Below are positions 13,852-20,895 of a DNA stretch of 31,573 nt, in pieces. Below the pieces are notes generated by a model. That model was not told where the DNA came from. It saw only the letters and a program-made list of their open reading frames with translations, and searched no databases. Source of the stretch: a virus; IMG/VR virus record IMGVR_UViG_3300050821_004891, positions 1 through 31,573 of that record; one strand, given 5' to 3'. Positions within the stretch are counted from its first letter, which is position 1, and each line of letters begins with the position of its first letter. Both the position numbers and the translations under genes were made by a program.

Positions 13852-15674
13852 AACGGATGCGCCCCAAGACCAAGGTGAGCGCGTCGCATCCCCAGCGTGC
13901 GCGCAATTCTGTTGTTGTGACACGCAAGGAGTTTGAAGAGTTGAAGCGTGCTCAACAGGCATACGACCATCTGAAAGTTGGTCTTGCGCGCACTGACGCT
14001 GACATTGCGCCCCGCCCCAAGGGCGTGAACGTGTCGCGTATGCATCTATCACGCATGTCCAACAGGCAACTGGCTGCTGATGGCTTCGCGCGCCTGGGGC
14101 CGGAGGACGATCCACGCTCAGCCATCGTTGTGGCTCGTCCGTTCGGTGCGCCCAACCTGTTGCCCAACGTAGTGCCCAAGGGCCGCAAGCCCAACCCGCT
14201 TCCAGGTGAAACCCCACACTTTGCGTTGGACTCGTCCATGGTTGCGCCCATGTACGCCTGGGCCAACAATTACTGTGCCCAGATCGGTTTCCCTGGTTAC
14301 CCATACCTTGCCCAGCTCGCGTTGCGTAGTGAGTACCGCGCTCCGGCTGAGACTACAGCCAAGGAGATGACACGGCGTTGGATACACTTCAAGTCCGCCA
14401 GCCAGGGTGACAAGACCGACAAAATCAACGCGCTCAAGGAGCTTTGGCGGCTCATGATGGTGCGCGATAAGATCCGGGCCGGTGTCTACAATGACATGAT
14501 TTTCGGACGCTACCAGCTATTCATGGACATCAAGGGCGATCAATCCGACATCGCCCGCCAGCGTCCACTCAACTTTGAAGCCGGCTTGGGCAAAGATTGT
14601 CTGTTGGGCATCCAGGGCATTGAGCCCATGTGGACCACGCCCTACAGCTACAACAGCATTGATCCAACACGTGAGGACTTCTACAAGCCGGTGTCATGGT
14701 TCGTGTTGGGCCGCAAGACGCACGCCACGCGCCTGTTGGATATAGTGAGCCGCCCCGTGCCGGACTTGTTCAAGCCGGCCTACAACTTCGGCGGCCTGTC
14801 CATGTCCCAGCTCATGGAGCCGTACGTAATGCAATGGTATCGGGCGCGCGACAGCGTGTCGGATGTCATGTATGCCTTCAGCACGTCGGGTATTGCCACC
14901 AACCTGTCAGCCTACTTGGAAGAGGACGACGGGGGCGAAGATAGACGCGCCGAGATGTTCAACAAGCTGCGCGGTAACCGTGGGCTTCTTGTCATCGACA
15001 AGGACACGGAAGAGTTTTTCCAGTTCAACGTGCCGCTGGGCTCGCTGGACAAGCTCATGGCGCAGTTTCAAGAGCACATGGCGGCGCCGTCTCACACTCC
15101 CCTGGTCAAGCTGTTGGGTGTCACCCCATCCGGGCTCAACGCATCCAGCGAAGGTGAAATCAAGGTTTACTACGACTGGGTTCACAGCGAACAGGAAGCC
15201 GTGTTGGACACCGTGTTGACTGTGCTCATGGTTGTTAGCCAGTGGCACCTGTTCGGCTCGTATGACCCGGACATCGTGTATGAATGGATTCAGATGGATG
15301 AGCCCACGCAGAAAGAGCTTTCGGAAATCCGCAAGGCCGACGCTGATGCTGGCGCCCAGTACATTGCCAATGGCGTCATCACGAACCAAGAGGAACGTGA
15401 GCGGCTGCAGAATGACCCGCAGTCTGGCTACAACAACCTGAAGGGCAACGCGCCAGAGATGACGCCTGACCAAGAGCACGAGACAAACATGGCGTCTATG
15501 CAACAGGAGCACTCCAGTGGTGAGGCCGACAAGGATCGCGACCATGCCACGGGTGAGCGTAAGGACGGTCAGAAGTTCGAAGAGCGCCAGGGCAAGGAAG
15601 GCAGGAAGCACGAAGCCGCCCAGGCCGACAAGGATAGGAAGGTGGCAGCAAAGAAGGCGGCCAAACCGAAGTAG
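13848..15674 (+). CDS. Portal protein (DUF1073-like)
   Basis: The 608-residue protein occupies the portal position and has the composition and motifs of DUF1073-type portals, which form the dodecameric DNA gate at the capsid vertex. Examples are HFALDSSMVAPMYAWANNYC with PGYPYLAQLA (about 120-155), MVRDKIRAGVYNDMIFGRYQ (about 205-224) and GLSMSQLMEPYVMQWYRARD (about 325-344). HTPLVKLLGVTPSGLNASSE (about 422-441) is a hallmark segment of this portal family. The last 70 residues are highly charged Glu/Lys/Asp helix, as in the tails of other phage portals. ATG 13848 overlaps the preceding stop; an in-frame upstream extension would overlap the 67-residue gene, so it is rejected. Confidence 0.88.
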   Translation: MKRMRPKTKVSASHPQRARNSVVVTRKEFEELKRAQQAYDHLKVGLARTDADIAPRPKGVNVSRMHLSRMSNRQLAADGFARLGPEDDPRSAIVVARPFGAPNLLPNVVPKGRKPNPLPGETPHFALDSSMVAPMYAWANNYCAQIGFPGYPYLAQLALRSEYRAPAETTAKEMTRRWIHFKSASQGDKTDKINALKELWRLMMVRDKIRAGVYNDMIFGRYQLFMDIKGDQSDIARQRPLNFEAGLGKDCLLGIQGIEPMWTTPYSYNSIDPTREDFYKPVSWFVLGRKTHATRLLDIVSRPVPDLFKPAYNFGGLSMSQLMEPYVMQWYRARDSVSDVMYAFSTSGIATNLSAYLEEDDGGEDRRAEMFNKLRGNRGLLVIDKDTEEFFQFNVPLGSLDKLMAQFQEHMAAPSHTPLVKLLGVTPSGLNASSEGEIKVYYDWVHSEQEAVLDTVLTVLMVVSQWHLFGSYDPDIVYEWIQMDEPTQKELSEIRKADADAGAQYIANGVITNQEERERLQNDPQSGYNNLKGNAPEMTPDQEHETNMASMQQEHSSGEADKDRDHATGERKDGQKFEERQGKEGRKHEAAQADKDRKVAAKKAAKPK

Positions 15675-15830
15675 CTTGACTGGGCCGTCAATCGTGGGTT
15701 AGGGTCCACCACGGTGCCTGGGAGAATGATTGCGTAAGCTGCTCCCGTAACCACCCAGCGAGTCCCCCGGTAAGATCGGGTCGCAAGATCCCTCGGCAGC
15801 CGGGCGCTGGGCGGGCCAGATGGAGGAATA
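15675..15830 (+). other. Structured 156-base intercistronic region
   Basis: This is the longest non-coding gap in the structural operon. It can form successive hairpins: TTGAC/GTCAA (15676-15680 with 15687-15691), GTGG/CCAC just after, GGGAG/CTCCC around 15720-15745, CCCG/CGGG around 15767-15780, a GCAA-capped GGGTC/GATCCC hairpin at about 15778-15792, and CAGC/GCTG at about 15797-15809. A TTGACT that could serve as a -35 lies at 15676-15681, but no good -10 follows. It may hold a processed RNA, an attenuator or an internal promoter. No tRNA cloverleaf can be drawn. Confidence 0.4.
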
Positions 15831-15929
15831 ATGGACCCTGTTGATTTCTTCTTCATGATGGTTTTGCACCTAGAGTCACAGCGGCTCTATGAGTGTATCA
15901 AACGCTTGGACGCGCTGAAGTGGCCATGA
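15831..15929 (+). CDS. Microprotein of unknown function (32 aa)
   Basis: ATG 15831 follows GGAGG with short spacing and opens a 32-codon frame beginning MDPVDFFFMMVLHLESQRLY, ending in a TGA that overlaps the next start (ATGA at 15926-15929). The first 13 residues are hydrophobic and the rest is a basic helix, so it may bind membranes or a hydrophobic partner. The strong ribosome site and the overlap support a real gene. Confidence 0.6.
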   Translation: MDPVDFFFMMVLHLESQRLYECIKRLDALKWP

Positions 15930-16171
15930 ACACCACCAACCCGGCCTTTGGCTACTGGTCAGGTGAGGACTTGCCGCCGCGTCGGCCCTATGAATACCAG
16001 ACATGGGGCTGGCCACCCAAGACCGTTGAGGGGTACAGTAACCCCTACGGGGCGGACGCAAATCCCAGCCAGCTCCATGGTGGGCGTCGGGGCTTCAAGA
16101 CTGACCGCGTAACGCATGACGCGGCCAACGCTTTCATCCGGGGTTCATATGTTGCTGGTAGCTCAGACTGA
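15926..16171 (+). CDS. Small protein of unknown function (81 aa)
   Basis: The protein begins MNTTNPAFGYWSGEDLPPRR and is rich in Gly, Pro and aromatics (YEYQTWGWPPK, SNPYGADANP), suggesting an extended or structural polypeptide. It precedes the Mu F-like head protein and is coupled upstream by ATGA; its end overlaps the start of the next gene by 23 bases. It could be a minor virion component; no family recognised. Confidence 0.65.
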   Translation: MNTTNPAFGYWSGEDLPPRRPYEYQTWGWPPKTVEGYSNPYGADANPSQLHGGRRGFKTDRVTHDAANAFIRGSYVAGSSD

Positions 16172-17015
16172 AGACGATATTGTTTGTGACCCGGTTTGGC
16201 CCAGCGCTGGTGAAGAGTCCAGCTACTACCACGCTCTTCTAACACCTATCAATGAAATGACCACCGAAATGGTGGCATTCCTGTCGAATGACTGGGAGTT
16301 TAGAAACGCAGTCAAGGTGCTGGCCCAGGACGCGAGCCCTGTTGATACCATCCGCCGCAGCCTGGATAAGTTCGCGGAACGTTGGACGGGTAAGTGGTCC
16401 AGCATGGAAGACCGCATTGCATCCAAGTTTGCCAGTGGCGCCTGGACGGCCACAGACAACGGGGTGCGTGCGAGCTTCGCCAGGGCCGGCTTCACTCTGA
16501 AGTTTCGACCCACGAAGCCCATGCTGTTGGCCTACAACACCCGCATACAGACCAACATCAACCTGATTCGCAGCATCCCCCAACAGTATCTGAAGGACGT
16601 GTCCCAGAAGGTGTGGGATGTCGTTACTACGACGGGTGATTTGAATCGGCTTACCCAGGACATCCAGGCCGTTGGTGGCGTGGCCCAGCGCCGTGCTGCG
16701 CTTATCGCCCGTGACCAGAACAGCAAGGCCAAGGCGGACTTCGAGAAGACGCGACGGTATGAAGTTGGCATCACCGAAGCTGAATGGCAGCATAGCGCCG
16801 CTGGTGTTGAGCCCCGTCCCACTCACTTGAAGGCCGGGCAACAGCGCACCATATTCAATGTCATTGTTGGCTGGTTTGACCCGGCCATAAACCGGCATAC
16901 GTGGCCGGGATATGAAATAAACTGTCGTTGCTCATCTCGCGCGCGCATTCCAGGGCTACGGCGCCGTAAGCATTACCAAGACCCGGAAGCACTCCGGGCG
17001 CAACTAGCGGAGTAG
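16149..17015 (+). CDS. Mu F / SPP1 gp7-like head morphogenesis protein
   Basis: The 288-residue protein shows the phage minor head protein pattern in its C-terminal third: ALIARDQNSKAKADFEKTRR, then W-x-H and GVEPRPTHLKAG, and finally W-PGYEINCRCSSRARIPGL with the paired NCRC cysteines. In SPP1 and Mu such proteins bind the portal and enter the capsid with few copies per virion. The N-terminal two thirds are helical. ATG 16149 is chosen with GGGG upstream. Position right after the portal agrees with the family. Confidence 0.82.
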   Translation: MLLVAQTEDDIVCDPVWPSAGEESSYYHALLTPINEMTTEMVAFLSNDWEFRNAVKVLAQDASPVDTIRRSLDKFAERWTGKWSSMEDRIASKFASGAWTATDNGVRASFARAGFTLKFRPTKPMLLAYNTRIQTNINLIRSIPQQYLKDVSQKVWDVVTTTGDLNRLTQDIQAVGGVAQRRAALIARDQNSKAKADFEKTRRYEVGITEAEWQHSAAGVEPRPTHLKAGQQRTIFNVIVGWFDPAINRHTWPGYEINCRCSSRARIPGLRRRKHYQDPEALRAQLAE

Positions 17016-17020
17016 AGATT

Positions 17021-17206
17021 ATGAATCACGACATGGCCACCACGAAGTTAGCTAACGGCGTGTATTTGTACGCGCACCCGGTTGACCCTGCCGTGTTGGT
17101 TGAATGCGTATGCGAGGGATGCAAACAGATTCGTAAGGACGCGAAACCTTATGTTGGCCCGTCTTATTGGTTCCAACCCGTTAAATATAGAGAGGTGCTT
17201 ATATGA
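17021..17206 (+). CDS. Small protein of unknown function (61 aa)
   Basis: GGAG lies nine bases before ATG 17021; an in-frame ATG at 17033 (MATTKLANGV) is a possible alternative. The short protein includes VYLYAHPVDPAVLVECVCEG and a single CVCEGC cluster that could bind a metal. It ends PVKYREVLI and overlaps the next gene by four bases. It opens an accessory island inserted between head genes. Function unknown. Confidence 0.6.
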   Translation: MNHDMATTKLANGVYLYAHPVDPAVLVECVCEGCKQIRKDAKPYVGPSYWFQPVKYREVLI

Positions 17207-17655
17207 AGACCATCGCCGGCGTCTTGTTCACCCTGTTCGTGTTGTTGGTTGTTGCCATCATGGGCGCCCACACCCTGAGCCACGCGGATGAGCCAGGATT
17301 GGTAAATGTGTCAGGGGCCATTCCGATTTGTAATGCGCAGACTTCGCCTTATCAACTATGTCTGGCCGCGTGCCCGACATCGGGTTGCCCCAAGGATATC
17401 TTCATGGTGCATGGTGATGGGACTATCACCACGGGCGATTCCAAGCCGGCCCTGTTTCTCCAGTCCATCAAGCTCAACGCCCTGGATGGCAAGGAGTTGG
17501 AGCGTCACAACATCAGCGGGCCTTATGACACCGTGGAAGAATGCAGCAAGGTCCAACAGGCCAATGCGCCCCAGCATCCCGTGGTGGAAGCTGGTGGTCC
17601 GCCTACCATCACCGTGTTCAGTTGCGTGGTGTTCAACGGTGACTCATCGGTATGA
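17203..17655 (+). CDS. Signal-anchored or secreted Cys-containing protein (150 aa)
   Basis: The protein begins with a lysine and a long hydrophobic stretch (TIAGVLFTLFVLLVVAIMGA), followed by HTLSHADEP, so it is either membrane-anchored or cleaved after about residue 28. The periplasmic part has six cysteines (ICNAQTSPYQLC, then CPTSGC, plus EECS and FSCVVF), enough for disulfides in the periplasm. GAGAGG precedes the ATG. It is not a recognised spanin. A cell-envelope role such as blocking superinfection is possible but unproven. Confidence 0.6.
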   Translation: MKTIAGVLFTLFVLLVVAIMGAHTLSHADEPGLVNVSGAIPICNAQTSPYQLCLAACPTSGCPKDIFMVHGDGTITTGDSKPALFLQSIKLNALDGKELERHNISGPYDTVEECSKVQQANAPQHPVVEAGGPPTITVFSCVVFNGDSSV

Positions 17656-18125
17656 GTCCGCAGGTTATAACCCTGCGACCCGGTGACACCATAGCCCTGG
17701 GTGGTGTCATTCGGCGCCTTGATGATGTTGACGAAGCCCGCGAGATACACGCCCTGGCCTTCCCTGCGGATGAATGGGTAGGTGATGAGCACGAATTCTG
17801 GGTAGCCTATGACGGTCAGGGTGTGGCCGGCTTCGCCAGCGCTGTCTTCTACGTTCCGCCTGATGGCAAGACCGTTTTCCTGTCACGTGCTGCTGTCGTG
17901 AAGCGGGCAGCCGGCATGGGTTTACATAAATCGCTGATATCGGCCCGCGTCCTGTGGGCGTGGGAGCAAGGTGCAGACCGGTGTGTCACCTACACCACCA
18001 TGCGGAACTATGCAAGCATGGTCAATCTGTTAGACTCTGGTTTTCGATTTTACGTCCCGGCCCCTCATTGTTGGTGGTACGGGAAGCATGTCCACTACTA
18101 CGAAAAGGTACGCACGCATGGGTAA
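17652..18125 (+). CDS. GNAT-family N-acetyltransferase
   Basis: The 157-residue protein fits the single-domain GNAT fold that transfers acetyl from acetyl-CoA to an amine. After an N-terminal strand-helix region, strand 4 (TVFLSRAAVVK, about 74-84) leads into the acetyl-CoA pyrophosphate loop KRAAGMGLHKSL (84-95, matching R/Q-x-x-G-x-G/A). N119 with ASMVNLLDSGFRFY (121-134) matches the later GNAT region. The substrate is unknown. It is coupled to its neighbour by ATGA. Phage GNATs in structural operons are recurrent, some next to nucleotide-metabolism genes. Confidence 0.8.
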   Translation: MSPQVITLRPGDTIALGGVIRRLDDVDEAREIHALAFPADEWVGDEHEFWVAYDGQGVAGFASAVFYVPPDGKTVFLSRAAVVKRAAGMGLHKSLISARVLWAWEQGADRCVTYTTMRNYASMVNLLDSGFRFYVPAPHCWWYGKHVHYYEKVRTHG

Positions 18126-18429
18126 AAAGATTACGACTCCGGTCATGCCCCCCAAGAGAAAAGGCAACACTATCGCGGGCTTCCGCGTAGAGAACATTCC
18201 CAGTGTCAGGATACCCGCGCGCATCAAAGCGGGCTTCGCGCTGATGAAGAAGGAAGGTCACGCGTACTTATACAACGCTGACTTCGCGCGCCTATCAGGT
18301 GTCAGCGCGGCAGACTTGAACACCTACCACGAACAATTCAGTGAACAAAACCACGAGCTGGGAAATTCGTCCCGGTCCAAGTTGGTTTGGTTCGCTACCC
18401 CCGCCTTGAAAAAGGCAGCATTGGAGTAA
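18118..18429 (+). CDS. HTH-like protein paired with the metallophosphatase (103 aa)
   Basis: ATG 18118 has AAAGG eight bases upstream and the ACGCACGC leader. After a basic N-terminus (MGKKITTPVMPPKRKG) the segment ALMKKEGHAYLYNADFARLS, then GVSAADLNTYHEQFSEQ, looks like a helix-turn-helix. It ends KLVWFATPALKKAALE. Small proteins with this layout commonly precede phage metallophosphatases, which suggests a functional pair. DNA binding is inferred from pattern only. Confidence 0.6.
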   Translation: MGKKITTPVMPPKRKGNTIAGFRVENIPSVRIPARIKAGFALMKKEGHAYLYNADFARLSGVSAADLNTYHEQFSEQNHELGNSSRSKLVWFATPALKKAALE

Positions 18430-18435
18430 GCGCCC

Positions 18436-19497
18436 ATGGGCACGTTGAAAGATTTTAAAGCGAAACACGACCAAGCCACCGTCATTGAAAACCTGAAGTC
18501 TGAGCTGGAGTCAGCCAAGGCGGACCAGCTCACGGCATCAGCGGTCCGTGACATCCTGGGCACCGCCAAGCTCAACACGGATGAGCTACAACTCCCCAAA
18601 TGGGCATATGAGCCCAAGACCGTGAAGTGCCCCGGCATCCCCAAACTGTTTCTCAGTGATTTCCATTGGGGTGAGCGGGTGTTCAGGAAACAGGTGGGCG
18701 GGAACAACGAATACAACCTGACCATCGCCCGCGCCCGGTTGACCAACGTCATCGACACCTTCATCTATTTGTGCAGCATCCTGTATCCTGAGATGAAGTA
18801 CCCCGGTGTCGTGGTGCCGCTGGCCGGCGACATGGTGTCAGGTGACATTCACGAAGAGTTGAGCACCACCAACGAAGCCACTACCATGTTGGTGTTGATG
18901 GACCTGTATCGTCACCTTGTGCCGGCTGTCACCCTCCTGGCTGACACATTCGGCAAGGTCTTCATTCCCTGCGTGACCGGCAACCACGACCGTGCCACCA
19001 AGAAGACCCAGGCGAAGAATCGCAACCACACCAGCTACAGTTGGCTGTTATATCAATTCCTTGCGGAACACTTTGCGGATGACGACCGCGTGACGTTCTA
19101 CATTCCCGATGGCTCAGACGCGCTTTACCGCGTGTATGGCATCCGTTACAACACCACACATGGGGACCAGTTCAAGGGCGGTGACGGCATCATTGGCCCG
19201 TTGGGACCTATCACCCGTGGTGATCAGAAGAAGCTCGCGGCTCGTCAGGCCACCGGCCAGGACTATGATGTGTTGGAGTTCGGCCACTTCCACCAGCGTA
19301 TCATCACGCCACGCCTGAGAGGCAACAACTGTCTGAAGGGCTATGATGAATATGCCATTTTCAACAACTTCAAATTTGAGCCGCCCAGCCAGAACATGTG
19401 GGTTACTCATCCTGACCACGGTATCACGTTTGACGCGCCTGTGTACGCGGATCGCAAGGGCCATGTAGCCAAGGCCAAACAATGGGTCAGTATCTGA
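18436..19497 (+). CDS. Calcineurin-like metallophosphatase (353 aa)
   Basis: All five metal-binding blocks of the calcineurin-like phosphoesterase fold are present: LSDFHWGE (73-80; D75, H77), AGDMVSGDIHEE (130-141; D132), GNHDR (182-186; N183, H184), THGDQ (241-245; H242) and FGHFHQ (282-287; H284, H286). The enzyme is therefore probably active on a phosphate ester or nucleic acid with two metal ions. An N-terminal helical region (1-60) is additional to the core. Its target is unknown; it is commonly encoded near phage head genes and follows the HTH-like partner here. Confidence 0.85.
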   Translation: MGTLKDFKAKHDQATVIENLKSELESAKADQLTASAVRDILGTAKLNTDELQLPKWAYEPKTVKCPGIPKLFLSDFHWGERVFRKQVGGNNEYNLTIARARLTNVIDTFIYLCSILYPEMKYPGVVVPLAGDMVSGDIHEELSTTNEATTMLVLMDLYRHLVPAVTLLADTFGKVFIPCVTGNHDRATKKTQAKNRNHTSYSWLLYQFLAEHFADDDRVTFYIPDGSDALYRVYGIRYNTTHGDQFKGGDGIIGPLGPITRGDQKKLAARQATGQDYDVLEFGHFHQRIITPRLRGNNCLKGYDEYAIFNNFKFEPPSQNMWVTHPDHGITFDAPVYADRKGHVAKAKQWVSI

Positions 19498-19515
19498 CGT
19501 AGGAGCACCGCACGC

Positions 19516-20097
19516 ATGACAGTAAAACACGGATTCAAGGGCGAAAAGCCCTACATCAGCACCTTCAAGGGTGAGCGTTTCTACTTGGACAGCCCGAAGT
19601 TTGATATTGATGAAGTCGGGCATGCGCTGGGCAACAACTGCCGCTATGGCGGCCAATGCCTGCGCTTCTACTCGGTGGCTGAGCACAGTTTGTTGGTAGC
19701 AATGTTGTGTGAGCAACTGGGGCTGGCTGATCCCTTCGAGGGTCTCTTGCACGACGGGCACGAAGCATATCTGTTGGATATGCCGAAGCCCTGGAAAGCC
19801 GTGTTGCCCGATTATGTGAAGCACGAGAAGCGGCTAGAGCTGGCATTGCGCCAGCAGTTCCGCCTGTCTGATACTATCAGCGAGGGTTGCAAGAAGGCTG
19901 ACTGGATCGCCCTAGCGGTCGAGTCGCGCGTATTGCTGCCCAGCAAGGGCGATGATTTCGAATGGCCCCCAGGTATTCGAGAGGAAGCCAACAAGCTCAT
20001 GGACTTTCAATTGAACTACTGGGCGCCCCCTGTAGCGCGGGACCACTTCATGGCCACATTCGCTGAGCTGGGTGGCCCCCGTGGTTTTCATCGTTAG
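19516..20097 (+). CDS. HD-domain phosphohydrolase, YfbR/COG1896-like
   Basis: The 193-residue protein has the H...HD...D metal signature. H36 and the CRYGGQCLRFYSVAEHS block supply H57; the core LLHDGHEAYLLDMPKP has H79, D80 and E83; KADWIALAVESR supplies D129. Related phage and bacterial proteins are 5'-deoxynucleotidases or dNTPases. It is followed by a dATP/dGTP diphosphohydrolase-like gene, so control of the dNTP pool is likely. The leader AGGAGCACCGCACGC matches that of the primase-helicase. Phages with 2-aminoadenine DNA also use an HD dATPase, but no purZ is in the window. Confidence 0.82.
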   Translation: MTVKHGFKGEKPYISTFKGERFYLDSPKFDIDEVGHALGNNCRYGGQCLRFYSVAEHSLLVAMLCEQLGLADPFEGLLHDGHEAYLLDMPKPWKAVLPDYVKHEKRLELALRQQFRLSDTISEGCKKADWIALAVESRVLLPSKGDDFEWPPGIREEANKLMDFQLNYWAPPVARDHFMATFAELGGPRGFHR

Positions 20098-20103
20098 TTG
20101 GTT

Positions 20104-20109
20104 TATACT
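20104..20109 (+). promoter_or_regulatory. Possible -10 element before the DUF5664 gene
   Basis: TATACT at 20104-20109 lies in the 47-base gap between the HD gene and the DUF5664 gene, 35 bases before ATG 20145. The same hexamer appears at the divergent control region and before the 61-residue gene at 4696. No clear -35 exists at 16-18 bases, so the call is weak. A promoter here would boost the enzyme and the head genes behind it. Confidence 0.25.
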
Positions 20110-20144
20110 GCTCACGGCCATTCCCCTACCGGAGTTACCCACAC

Positions 20145-20852
20145 ATGCTTCCGACAGGCTACAAGGCGCGAAAAGCGCTTCCCCTCTATACATACCTGAC
20201 ACAGTATCATCCTGATGCCATCCTTGAGTTGGTGAAGGTGGCTGTGGCAGGCAACGAGCAACACAACAAAGGAGAGCCCTTACACTGGGCACAAGGTAAG
20301 TCCATGGACCAGCTCAACACGGCCACGCGTCATGTGTTTGACCATGGCCAGGGAAACGTCTATGACACGGATGACATTCCCTACTTGGAAGCGGCCGGGT
20401 TGCCCAACGAGCCCGGCACCATGCACCTTGCCAAAGCGGCATGGCGCCTGTTGGCCGAAATTCAGCTCTTATGTGACGCGCGGGCGATGGGCCTACGCGT
20501 TGAAGAGATGGTGAGGGGCACTCACGAATTCCGGGATGGCATGATGCCGGAATCGGCCCCACCAGCTCCCGAAGACGAGAAGGATTACCCGCGCATGGGG
20601 AGTCACGTCCACATAGCTCCCGTGGGAACTGTCGCGCCCATGGAGTTCCAAGACCCTCCCCCGCCCAACGCCTTCATCCCCATCCGACTTCCAGGGGAGT
20701 CGCAGTTTCCAGCACCCACGGTGGATATTCCCATGCCGGCGGTGCAGCCCCTACGAGTGGCCACCACAGGCCGTATCCTGGCGTGCGGGTGCTTCGGTTC
20801 ATGCACTGGCCAGACTCCAAACTGTCCCAACTGGATCGCCAAGACCTTCTAG
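20145..20852 (+). CDS. DUF5664 dATP/dGTP diphosphohydrolase-like protein
   Basis: Residues 5-120 carry the family pattern: YKARKALPLYTYLTQYHPDA (6-25), VKVAVAGNEQHNKGEPLHWA (30-49), DQLNTATRHVFD (55-66) and HLAKAAWRLLAEIQLL (94-109). All-alpha enzymes of this type remove pyrophosphate from purine dNTPs, trimming the nucleotide pool. The remaining 115 residues are proline-rich and low in structure; they end in a cysteine knot-like CGCFGSCTGQTPNC, unusual for the family, which may add a metal site. CGGAGTTACCCACAC precedes the ATG. Confidence 0.75.
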   Translation: MLPTGYKARKALPLYTYLTQYHPDAILELVKVAVAGNEQHNKGEPLHWAQGKSMDQLNTATRHVFDHGQGNVYDTDDIPYLEAAGLPNEPGTMHLAKAAWRLLAEIQLLCDARAMGLRVEEMVRGTHEFRDGMMPESAPPAPEDEKDYPRMGSHVHIAPVGTVAPMEFQDPPPPNAFIPIRLPGESQFPAPTVDIPMPAVQPLRVATTGRILACGCFGSCTGQTPNCPNWIAKTF

Positions 20853-20862
20853 TTGACTTGCG

Positions 20863-20895
20863 CATATCCCACAGGCTGGTACCCTGTGGGATATG
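20863..20895 (+). repeat. Perfect 13-bp palindrome containing a start codon
   Basis: CATATCCCACAGG at 20863-20875 is the exact reverse complement of CCTGTGGGATATG at 20883-20895, with a 7-base loop CTGGTAC. The final ATG is the start codon of the DUF2213 protein (20893). No Shine-Dalgarno lies outside the stem. As RNA, the 13-bp stem would bury the initiation codon; as DNA, it would be an operator-sized palindrome for a dimeric repressor. A TTGACT (20853-20858) precedes it. Confidence 0.7.

Noticed and set aside
14907-15611. Long minus-strand frame (234 codons) opposite the portal gene
   Set aside because: It is the mirror of a well-conserved portal reading frame in GC-rich DNA; no ribosome site or operon partner supports it.
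15715-15800. Possible tRNA in the gap after the portal gene
   Set aside because: GGGTCGCAAGATCCC looks like a T-arm at first glance, but no seven-base acceptor stem, D-arm or anticodon arm can be placed around it.
19516-20852. Complete 2-aminoadenine (Z-genome) pathway
   Set aside because: An HD phosphohydrolase and a purine-dNTP hydrolase-like gene are present, but no PurZ-like adenylosuccinate synthetase is in the window, and both families are common in phages with normal DNA.
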